DNA of 64,000 nucleotides from the NCBI RefSeq assembly GCF_002979555.1, contig NZ_PCOZ01000002.1, positions 62,001 through 126,000 on the forward strand. Direction: 5' to 3'. Source of the DNA: Pseudomonas sp. MYb60. GTDB taxonomy: Bacteria; Pseudomonadota; Gammaproteobacteria; Pseudomonadales; Pseudomonadaceae. This document shows, piece after piece, positions 50,277-58,100 of the stretch (within the stretch, counting starts at the first letter, position 1; each line of letters begins with the position of its first letter). The position numbers and the translations under genes are program-made. The notes under the pieces are model-generated. The model was given only the letters and a program-made list of their open reading frames with translations, searched no databases and was not told the origin of the DNA.

Positions 50277-51115
50277 GAGCGTTCTCCTTGATACAGCTCG
50301 CGTACCGTTGCCGGGTCAATTTGTGGCGTAGCGTCCAGTTCGGCCAGGCGCGCCAGATAGTGGTCGGCCTGACGGCTGCGTTGTTGAGTGGGCAAGCCCT
50401 GCTCCAACAATGCGCCGACGGTCTGTTGAATCTCGGCCACATCATCAGCCACATAGCGGTCGGCCAAGCCGCTGTTGAAACGTTGCTCGCCGCCGGTGAG
50501 GCTCCAGATGAAAGGGCGGTCGCGGGAGTCGTACTCTTCCAGGCCAGCCTCTTGCTCGATCACTTGCGGGCCGTTCAACCCCAGGCGTGCTTCGCGGGTG
50601 ACGACAAGGTAACTGCACAAACCTGCCGCGATGGACATGCCACCAAAGCAGCCGACACTGCCCGCCACCACACCGATCACTGGCTGGTACTGGCGCAGAT
50701 CGACAATCGCCGCATGAATATCAGCGATGGCCGCCAGGCCCAGGTTGGCTTCTTGCAGGCGCACACCGCCGGTCTCCAACAGCAAGACGGCGCGGGTGGC
50801 AATGCCGTTACGGTTGTCTTCGGCCGCCAACTCCAGGGCGCCGGCGATTTTTGCACCGCCAACTTCACCCAGGCTGCCGCCCTGGAAGTTGCCTTCGATG
50901 GCGGCAATCACCACAGGCTTTGCATCGATGCTGCCCTTGGCAATCACCACACCGTCATCGGCCTGGGGCACCACGCCCTGGCGGCTTAGCCACGGCGACA
51001 TGACGCGCTGGAACGGGTCGATCAATTCGCGGTAGGAACCGGCGTCCAGCAAGGCCTTGGCCCGTTGCCGCGCGCCCAATTCAACGAAGCTGTGCCTGGC
51101 GAGTAAGTCAGTCAT
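50273..51115 (-). CDS. mdcD: Malonate decarboxylase subunit beta
   Basis: This 280-residue protein is the beta half of the decarboxylase, with the ACC-beta-like GNFQGGSLGEVGGAKIAGALELA near residue 77 and the oxyanion region VGCFGGMSIAAGLCSYLV near 160. The ATG at 51115 overlaps the end of mdcC by 8 bases; the open frame extends 25 codons further upstream inside mdcC and is rejected. Confidence 0.94.
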   Translation of the reverse strand: MTDLLARHSFVELGARQRAKALLDAGSYRELIDPFQRVMSPWLSRQGVVPQADDGVVIAKGSIDAKPVVIAAIEGNFQGGSLGEVGGAKIAGALELAAEDNRNGIATRAVLLLETGGVRLQEANLGLAAIADIHAAIVDLRQYQPVIGVVAGSVGCFGGMSIAAGLCSYLVVTREARLGLNGPQVIEQEAGLEEYDSRDRPFIWSLTGGEQRFNSGLADRYVADDVAEIQQTVGALLEQGLPTQQRSRQADHYLARLAELDATPQIDPATVRELYQGERS

Positions 51116-51407
51116 GGCCGATCTCCTCGAAACCCTGTTCCAGACGCAAGCGCACCACGCCGGGGGTGGCGCCGAAGTCGTGGATATCAATGTTCAAGGC
51201 CGGTGGGGTCTGCTCCTGGAAGATCCGCTCGAACAGATGCTGCCAGCGTTGTTCGGCGCCATTCACCGAGGTCTGCACCCGAATGGTCAGCGTGCCCGGC
51301 GTGCCCGGTTCCAGCAGCACTTCCAGGTCACCCGAGCCAACGCAACCCACCAGCGCACGGCCTCTTGGCGGCTGCCCGGCGGGGAATTCAAAGGATAAGG
51401 TTTCCAT
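51108..51407 (-). CDS. mdcC: Malonate decarboxylase acyl carrier protein (delta subunit)
   Basis: This 99-residue acyl carrier subunit holds a 2'-(5''-phosphoribosyl)-3'-dephospho-CoA group on a Ser. With the ATG at 51407, Ser in CVGSGDLEVLL falls at residue 25, the position known in Klebsiella MdcC, which favours this start over the GTG one codon earlier. The mdcB stop overlaps the start (TGATG). Confidence 0.93.
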   Translation of the reverse strand: METLSFEFPAGQPPRGRALVGCVGSGDLEVLLEPGTPGTLTIRVQTSVNGAEQRWQHLFERIFQEQTPPALNIDIHDFGATPGVVRLRLEQGFEEIGHD

Positions 51408-52240
51408 CACAACGCTCCGTCGAGGCGGTCGATAAACAGGCAGGCGGCCAACAGGTCGGCGGCGCCGCCGGGGGAGGCATTCAGGGCCAGCAGTTGAAGG
51501 TCTAACGCATGCAGTTGGCGACGCCCGGCCAGCGTTGCGCTGCCACCGGCATCGAGTACCGCTTGAGCGCCCTGCTGCATCGCCAGCAACCCTTCGGGAC
51601 CGGCGCGGTAAAGCACGCAGGTGTCGGCCAGCTCAGTCATGATGGCCAGCAAGGCATCCAGGCGTGCGTTCTGCTCACCGGCGTTTTGCTGGCGGCTTCT
51701 GTGCAACTGCGGCAGGCCGCGTTGCACCACCGAAGGGAAGCCAAGCTGGGCTTCCTCACGAGCACCACGAGCACCATAACGTTGTGCAACCTGAGCGCCG
51801 TGGCTCATGGGCTGTGGCGCGTAGCGGTCGTTGAGCAGCGCCAACCTGGCTGCATTCAGCGTGACGGCCCGCGGCTCCAGGGCGGCGGCAGCGGTCAGCA
51901 AGCCAAGGGCCCAGATCGCGCCGCGATGGGTATTCACGCCGTGGGTGGTGACGAGCATTGTTTGCTCACCTTCACGGCCTATGCGCCCCAGCGCTTCGCG
52001 CAGGGGCAGGCCGACTTCACCGAATTCAATCGCCGCCTCGGCCATCTCCTTGAACATCGGCCACAGCGACAGCGCCGAGGCGTGCATCAGGCCCAGGTGC
52101 AAATCGCTATGGGCGCCGCTGCCCCGTCGGTCGACCAACGCCGGTTTTGGCGACAAGTCCGCCTCGTCGATCAGCGCATCGACGGCCATGTCCGCCAGGC
52201 GATCTGCGAGGGTGAGTTCATGCAGTTTGAGGGCGCGCAT
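51407..52240 (-). CDS. mdcB: Triphosphoribosyl-dephospho-CoA synthase
   Basis: This 277-residue protein is of the CitG/MdcB family, which makes 2'-(5''-triphosphoribosyl)-3'-dephospho-CoA from ATP and dephospho-CoA, the precursor of the MdcC group. Visible signatures are [27 protein letters not shown] near residue 30 and [21 protein letters not shown] near 98. It begins one base after mdcA ends, so it is fully coupled. Confidence 0.94.
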   Translation of the reverse strand: MRALKLHELTLADRLADMAVDALIDEADLSPKPALVDRRGSGAHSDLHLGLMHASALSLWPMFKEMAEAAIEFGEVGLPLREALGRIGREGEQTMLVTTHGVNTHRGAIWALGLLTAAAALEPRAVTLNAARLALLNDRYAPQPMSHGAQVAQRYGARGAREEAQLGFPSVVQRGLPQLHRSRQQNAGEQNARLDALLAIMTELADTCVLYRAGPEGLLAMQQGAQAVLDAGGSATLAGRRQLHALDLQLLALNASPGGAADLLAACLFIDRLDGAL

Positions 52241-53911
52241 TTACCAGCTCCTGAATTTGGCGGGCGGGTTGTACAAGCCATCGGACCAGTCCACCAGGTC
52301 GGCCACGCTTTTAGCGGCCAACCATTCGCGGGTGGCGTCGGTCCGGCGAATGCCCAAGTCTTCGGGCAAAGCGATCAAGCCTTCGCGGCGCATGCGCGCA
52401 GTGTCCTTGGGGTTATGACGCAGGCCGATGGCGGTCACCCCGGCGACAGCGGCGATCATCGCCTGGCGCTCTTCCAGGGAGCGCGCCTTGTACAGGTAGG
52501 CGATGCCTTCTTCGGTGAGCAAGTGGGTGACGTCGTCGCCGTAGATCATGATCGGCGCCAGCGGCATGCCGCTTTTGCGTGCGACTTCCACGGCGTCGAG
52601 GGTGTCGACGAAGGTGGGTTTGCCGCCTTCCTGGAAGGTCTCGACCATCTGCACCACGAGCTTTTTACCGCGTTCAAGCAGAGCCTGCGGCGCATCGTCG
52701 TGGCGCATATCCAGCCAGGCCGGCGTGCCATGGCGACGACCGCGGGGGTCATGCCCCATGTTCGGTGCACCGCCGAAACCGGCGAGGCGACCGCGGGTCA
52801 CGGTGGAGGAATGGCCATCGCCGTCCACCTGCAGCGTGGCACCGATAAACAGGTCCACCGCGTACTGGCCGGCAAGCTGGCAGAACATCCGGTTGGAACG
52901 CATCGAGCCGTCGCGGCCGGTGAAGAACACATCGGGCCGTGCGGCGATGTAGTTCTCCATCCCCAGTTCGGTACCGAAGCAATGCACGCTTTCGACCCAG
53001 CCGCTTTCGATGGCAGGGATCAGCGTGGGGTGTGGGTTGAGGGTCCAGTTGCGGCAGATCTTGCCCTTGAGGCCGAGGGACTCGCCGTAGGTGGGCAGGA
53101 TCAATTCGATGGCGGCGGTGTTGAAACCGATGCCATGGTTGAGCGACTGCACGTTGTGTTTTTCGTAGATGCCACGGATCGCCATCATCGCCATCAACAC
53201 ATGCACCGGCTTGATATGGCGCGGATCGCGGGTGAACAACGGCTCGATGTAGAACGGTTTGTCGGCCACCACCACGAAGTCCACCCAACTCGCCGGGATG
53301 TCCACGCGGGGCAAATCGGTGACGTCGCCCACCAACTGGTTGACCTGCACGATCACGATGCCATCGCTGAACGCGGCAGGCTCGATCAGCGCCGGGGTGT
53401 CTTCGGTGCTCGCGCCGGTGTAGATATTGCCGGCGCGGTCGGCCATGAAACCGGCGGAAAGCACCACGTTGGGGATCAGGTCCACCACCAGCCGCGCATA
53501 GAGTTCGATGTAGGTGTGGATCGCACCGATTTCCAGCAGGCCGTCTTCGAGCAACTGGCTGATGCGCAGGGATTGAGTGCCGGCGAAGGAAAAGTCCAAC
53601 TTGCGCGCGATGCCTTTTTCAAACAGGTCCAGGTGCTCGGAACGGCCGACACTGGGCATGATCATGTGCAAATCGTGAAGCTTGGCGGGGTCGATGTTGG
53701 CCAGGGAGCGGGAGAGAAAATCCGCCTGTTTCTGGTTGTTGCCTTCCAGTACGACACGGTCGCCGGGCAGGATCAGCGCCTCAAGCGCCTCGACGATCTT
53801 GTCACTGGGCAACACCGCCCCGTCGGCATACTGCTTGACCAGCCCGAGCCGCCGCTGCTTCTCGTCGCGCCGCCGCGTCCAGCGAGAGTCGGGGGTGATT
53901 GTTGTTGTCAT
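52241..53911 (-). CDS. mdcA: Malonate decarboxylase subunit alpha
   Basis: This 556-residue protein is the acetyl-S-ACP:malonate ACP transferase, related to citrate lyase alpha and CoA transferases. It exchanges malonate for acetate on the carrier. Family sequence includes RVVLEGNNQKQADFLSR near residue 53 and GHSSTVTRGRLAGFGGAPNMGHDPRGR near 370. It is the first gene of mdcABCDEGH-madLM; junctions from mdcA through mdcH are overlapping or abutting, and madL and madM follow. A candidate LysR-type site lies 43-64 bases upstream. Confidence 0.95.
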   Translation of the reverse strand: MTTTITPDSRWTRRRDEKQRRLGLVKQYADGAVLPSDKIVEALEALILPGDRVVLEGNNQKQADFLSRSLANIDPAKLHDLHMIMPSVGRSEHLDLFEKGIARKLDFSFAGTQSLRISQLLEDGLLEIGAIHTYIELYARLVVDLIPNVVLSAGFMADRAGNIYTGASTEDTPALIEPAAFSDGIVIVQVNQLVGDVTDLPRVDIPASWVDFVVVADKPFYIEPLFTRDPRHIKPVHVLMAMMAIRGIYEKHNVQSLNHGIGFNTAAIELILPTYGESLGLKGKICRNWTLNPHPTLIPAIESGWVESVHCFGTELGMENYIAARPDVFFTGRDGSMRSNRMFCQLAGQYAVDLFIGATLQVDGDGHSSTVTRGRLAGFGGAPNMGHDPRGRRHGTPAWLDMRHDDAPQALLERGKKLVVQMVETFQEGGKPTFVDTLDAVEVARKSGMPLAPIMIYGDDVTHLLTEEGIAYLYKARSLEERQAMIAAVAGVTAIGLRHNPKDTARMRREGLIALPEDLGIRRTDATREWLAAKSVADLVDWSDGLYNPPAKFRSW

Positions 53912-53953
53912 GGTCGCTCCACGGGTTTGCTGTCGTGGGGCTTACCTTAGGAG

Positions 53954-53975
53954 TGATTGAGGGGGCCATCAATCA
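53954..53975. promoter_or_regulatory. Candidate MdcR operator
   Basis: TGATTGA and TCAATCA are perfect 7-base inverted arms around GGGGGCCA, 43-64 bases upstream of the mdcA ATG. LysR regulators bind such interrupted dyads next to the promoters they control. Linking it to MdcR is inference. Confidence 0.5.
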
Positions 53976-54309
53976 AGCTGGGCGGTGGATCGTTACGGCT
54001 GGAGTAACAGAACACCAGCAAATGCTGGTTTTGACCGAATGAAGATCAAAATGTGGGAGCGTGGTGTTCAAACCAGCCGAGCTATCTTCACTCATGAACA
54101 GCAAACAAATTTTCCACTCTTGCGATCCGGCGGCTCAGCCTTCAAGCCGCCGCTACGTTGCAGATTCTCCAGGTTTGTCTTGTTGTCCATCCGTGGATTC
54201 CAGGGGGTCGCTCCCCATCAGGTTGATCTTGTCCTGCTGCACGACCCGCTGCACAAAACTGTTCCCGGCATTCCATTTGCCGATCCAGTCTTCAGGGGAC
54301 GATCAAGTT

Positions 54310-54528
54310 TTAAGCCACTGGTGAAGGGGAAATCTGTTCCAGGGCCCGATCCACTAATAGCTGCCCCAACTCCGCCATTTGCTGAATCCCGAGCATGATC
54401 GCGCGCTGGGAGGTGTCCAGGTCGAACGCGAGATTGCAGGTCAGTGCGTTGAGGGAGGACAGGGTTTCGCTGGCGTTGACCAGCAGGAGCAGCCGGTGAT
54501 TGAGCGGTTCGCGCGGATTGATTGAGGT
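54310..54528 (-). pseudogene. Truncated small gene, DUF3077/DUF6124-like
   Basis: Reading the minus strand, the frame after a TAA at 54529 runs to a TAA at 54310. It encodes LLLLVNASETLSSLNAL, CNLAFDLDTSQRAIMLGIQ and QMAELGQLLVDRALEQI, the conserved C-terminal region of small Pseudomonas proteins of the DUF3077/DUF6124 type (usually about 110-130 residues, function unknown). There is no start codon before the conserved part, and the frame is cut within 8 bases of a REP pair. About 72 codons remain, so the N-terminal half appears to be gone. Confidence 0.6.
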
Positions 54529-54535
54529 TTACGGA

Positions 54536-54627
54536 TTGTGGGAGGGGGCTTGCCCCCGATTGCGGTGGTTCAGGTATAGAAGTATCAACTGACAGTCAGC
54601 CATCGGGGGCAAGCCCCCTCCCACATC
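54536..54627. repeat. Inverted REP pair
   Basis: GTGGGAGGGGGCTTGCCCCC on the left faces CATCGGGGGCAAGCCCCCTC on the right, with perfect arms. It lies between the truncated gene and chpC, next to the broken end of the former. Confidence 0.88.
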
Positions 54628-54657
54628 TTGATAGTCACTGGGATTGAGCATGAGGGG

Positions 54658-55113
54658 TCAGGCCAGGCCGGATTCGACCAATAGCGCTTCCAGCCCCATC
54701 AGGTCCGGCACCTTCGCCACATGCTCCCCCACCTGCACCGCCGCCAGTTCCAGCGGGCACAGCGGCACGTCGACATAACTCAACTCACTGTCGAGCTTGT
54801 ACGACCGGGGAATCCCCTGAATCACCAGCGCAATAAACTTCAACGTCGACCGTCCACCCAATGCATTCAGCACCACGATGCGAGAGCGCTCGCCGGTCAC
54901 GCTGGCCTCGCCGCACACCGCTTCAAAGCTGATCAGCGGGATTTGCCGATCGCGCCACGTCACCTGCCGCAAATACCACGGCGGTGCATCGCTGGCCGGC
55001 TCGCCGCGCTGGAAGTCGATCAGCTCGGCGATGGCCACGTTGGGCAGCACCAGGTGGCGGTCGGCCAGCGGCAGCAGCAGGCCGGTGAGTTGGCTGGTGC
55101 GGTGGTCAAGCAT
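54658..55113 (-). CDS. chpC: CheW-like adaptor, ChpC
   Basis: This 151-residue protein is a CheW-type domain (LPLADRHLVLPNVAIAELIDF near the start, QIPLISFEAVCGE in the middle). It lies directly after chpA on the same strand, overlapping it by 8 bases, the position of chpC in the P. aeruginosa Pil-Chp cluster. It would couple receptors to the ChpA kinase. The ATG at 55113 begins the CheW fold; the upstream frame lies inside chpA. Confidence 0.85.
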   Translation of the reverse strand: MLDHRTSQLTGLLLPLADRHLVLPNVAIAELIDFQRGEPASDAPPWYLRQVTWRDRQIPLISFEAVCGEASVTGERSRIVVLNALGGRSTLKFIALVIQGIPRSYKLDSELSYVDVPLCPLELAAVQVGEHVAKVPDLMGLEALLVESGLA

Positions 55114-58100
55114 GGGACTTGCTCCAGTAGGCGATGCTTTCCAGCAGCACCGACTCTTGATACGGCTTGCCGAGGTAGTCATTCACACCAATGGCCATGG
55201 CGCGGTCACGGTGTTTCTGGCCGGTGCGCGAGGTGATCATGATGATCGGCAGCCGCATCAGCCGGGGGTCGTTGCGGATTTGCGTGGCGACTTCAAAGCC
55301 ATCCATGCGCGGCATCTCGATGTCGAGCAGCATCAGGTCCGGCGTGTGTTCTTCCAGCACGGCAAGGGCGTCGATGCCGTCCTTGGCGGTGAGCACGTTC
55401 ATGCCGTTGCGCTCCAGCAGGCGGCTGGTGACTTTGCGCACGGTGACCGAATCGTCCACCACCAATACCAGCAGCGGACGCTTCTTCAGCGGGTCGTTGA
55501 GGATCAGCGGCGCATCGGCCAACTGGGCTGGCAAGGCGGGTTGGCGCGCACGGATATGCGCCAGCAAGTCGATGATCAACACCACGCGCCCATCCCCCAG
55601 GATGGTCGCGCCCGACAGCCCCTGCACCCCGGCAAACTGCGGCCCCAGGCCCTTGACCACAATCTCCCGCGTCCCCGCCATGCCATCCACATGCACCGCC
55701 ACGCGGCGTTCGTTGCACTGCACCAGCAGCACCGGCACCGGCACCGGCTGGTACTGGCCGAGCAATTTCGGCCGGCTCACGGTGTGCAGCAAATCGCCCA
55801 GATAAAACAATTCATAACGCTGGCCGGCGTACTCGTAACACGGCGGGTCCTGCTGATAATGCCCGGCCAACTCATGGGGCAGCACCCGCACCAGTCCTTC
55901 GATGGTGTTGAGAGGAATCGCGTATTGATCATCCGCGCACTGCACCATCAACGCACGGTTGACCGACACGGTAAACGGCAGGCGAATGCGAAAATGCACG
56001 CCGGCGCCCGGCGTCGAGTCGATAAACATCGAGCCGCCGAGCTGGCGCACCTCTTCGTGCACCACATCCATGCCCACGCCGCGCCCGGAAATCTGAGTGA
56101 TTTTTTCCGCCGTGGAAAACCCCGGCTGCAGGATGAACTGCAGCACGTCGCGGTCGCTGATCTCTTGATTGGGGTCGAGCAAACCGCGCTTGATCGCCTT
56201 GCGCCGCACCGCGTCCAGCGGTACACCGGCGCCGTCGTCACGCATGTCGAAGACGATGTCGCCGCCTTCGTGGGTCAGGTCCAGGGTGATGCGGCCCTTC
56301 TCCGGCTTGCCCGCCAGCAGCCGCGCCTCGCGGGACTCCAGGCCGTGGTCGACGGCGTTGCGCAGCATGTGCTCCAGCGGCGCCGCCATGCGCTCCAGCA
56401 CATTGCGGTCCATCTCGCCTTCGGCGTTGCCGACGATGAACTCGACGTCCTTGCCCAGCTCACCCGCCACTTGCCGCACGATGCGCTTGAGGCGCGGCAG
56501 CATGCGTTCGAACGGCACCATGCGCGTGCGCATCAAGCCTTGCTGCAATTCAGTATTGATTCGTGCCTGTTGCTGCATCAGGTCGTGGGCAGCCTGGTTG
56601 CGGCTGTCTAGCGTGTCCTTGAGGTCCAAAAGGTCCGACACCGATTCGGACAAGGCGCGAGACAGTTGCTGCAACTGGGAATGGCGGTCCATTTCCAGCG
56701 GGTCGAATTCTTCATACCCCAGGCGCTCGGCCTCGGCCTGCTGGCGGCTGAGGATGCGGCCCTGGGTTTCGCTGTCGAGGCGACGCAGTTGGTCGCGCAT
56801 GCGTTCGAGCGTGGTTTCCATCTCGCTGAGGGCGATGCGTGCGTCGTTGACTTGCTGCTCGATACGGCCACGGAAGATCGAGGTTTCACCGGCCAGGTTG
56901 ACCAGGTCGTCCAGCAGCTCGGCGGAAATCTTGACCATGTCGGCAGCCGGGTCGACCACCGTGTCCGCCTTGCCCGCTGGCAACGCCACCGGCAACACCG
57001 CCTCGTCGCTGGGGTGCACCAGGCTTTTGATGCGCTCGATCAGCTTGTCCACCGACCCTACCGGCACACCCTCCGCCACCGCGTCGATCATCTGCGCGAG
57101 GCGGTCGTGACAGCCCTGCAACAGCGCGAACAGTTCGGCGGACGGCGCCAGCAAGCCAGCGGACAACCCCTCGTAGAGAAACTCCAGTTCATGCGCCAGG
57201 TCGCCAATCGGCCCGATTTCCACCATGCGCGCGCCGCCCTTGAGGGTGTGCAGGTCGCGCAGCAGGGTTTCGACTTCCTGGCGGTTGCCGGGCTCGGCCT
57301 GCCAACGCGCCAGCGCGGCACTGGAGCTGTCGAGAATGTCGGCGGCTTCTTCCAGGAAGATATCCAGCAACTCGGGGTCGGCGCCTTGGGTGTGTGCGGG
57401 CGCAGCCGGGGCAGCCGGCGTGGTGTTCTGGCGCAGGGCTCGCACCTTGGCGACCAGTTCGGCGCTGTCGCTGAGGGGCTGCTGGTTCTGCAGTTCTTCG
57501 AGCTGCAGGGCCAGTTGTTCATGGCTGGCCATCAGCACCTGGGACAACTCGGCGGAGTAGCTGAAACGCCGGTCGACCAAGCCCTCGTACAGGCACTCCA
57601 ATTCATGGGCCAACGCCGCCACCGGGCCAATTTCAGCCATGCGCGCGCCGCCCTTGAGGGTGTGCAGATCGCGCTGCAGCGACGACAGCGGCGCCGCGTT
57701 TTCGGGCTCCAGCAACCAGCGTTTGAGGGACTGCCCGGCGCTGTCGAGGATGTCCACGGCTTCTTCGAGGAAGATCTCGACGATCTCATCGTCCATCGCC
57801 GTTTCGTGACCCAACTGCGCCGTGGCCGCGCCTAGCTCGGAAATACTCAACGCGCGGCTGCCGTCACTCTTGATCAGGCCGGTGGCGGAGGGGTCCAGCG
57901 CTTCGTCCAGCAGCTCGCGCAGGGCTTCGACCCGCGTTGGCGCCGGGCTGATTTCCTGGCCGGCGGCCAGTTGGTCGAGCATGTTGATGAGTGCTTCATG
58001 GGCCTGTTCGGCCTCATGGAAGAAACGTTCGCTCACCGCCAGGCTGCTTTCTTCGACAGCGCCATACAGGTCAAGCAGGGCTTCACAGAGCTCGTCGATG

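Larger units (their letters stand above)
53912..54657. other. Intergenic region upstream of mdcA
   Basis: These 746 bases hold the mdc promoter region, then sequence of lower coding quality. A hairpin (CGGCGGCT and AGCCGCCG, 54128-54152) stands alone. A minus-strand frame from 54302 to 54153, ending in TAG, has gene-like composition (it contains EDWIGKWNAGNSF and QDKINLMGSDP) but no good start, so it may be a remnant. The truncated small gene and REP pair listed separately complete the region. No intact gene is seen. Confidence 0.6.

Noticed and set aside
51509..53950. 813-codon plus-strand frame antisense to mdcA and mdcB
   Set aside because: It is a GC-skew shadow of two genes whose families are certain; its translation is His/Gln/Gly-rich in the manner of antisense frames.
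53985..54398. 137-codon plus-strand frame in the gap upstream of mdcA
   Set aside because: It overlaps the conserved DUF3077/DUF6124-like remnant in antisense, lacks a ribosome binding site and has an irregular composition.
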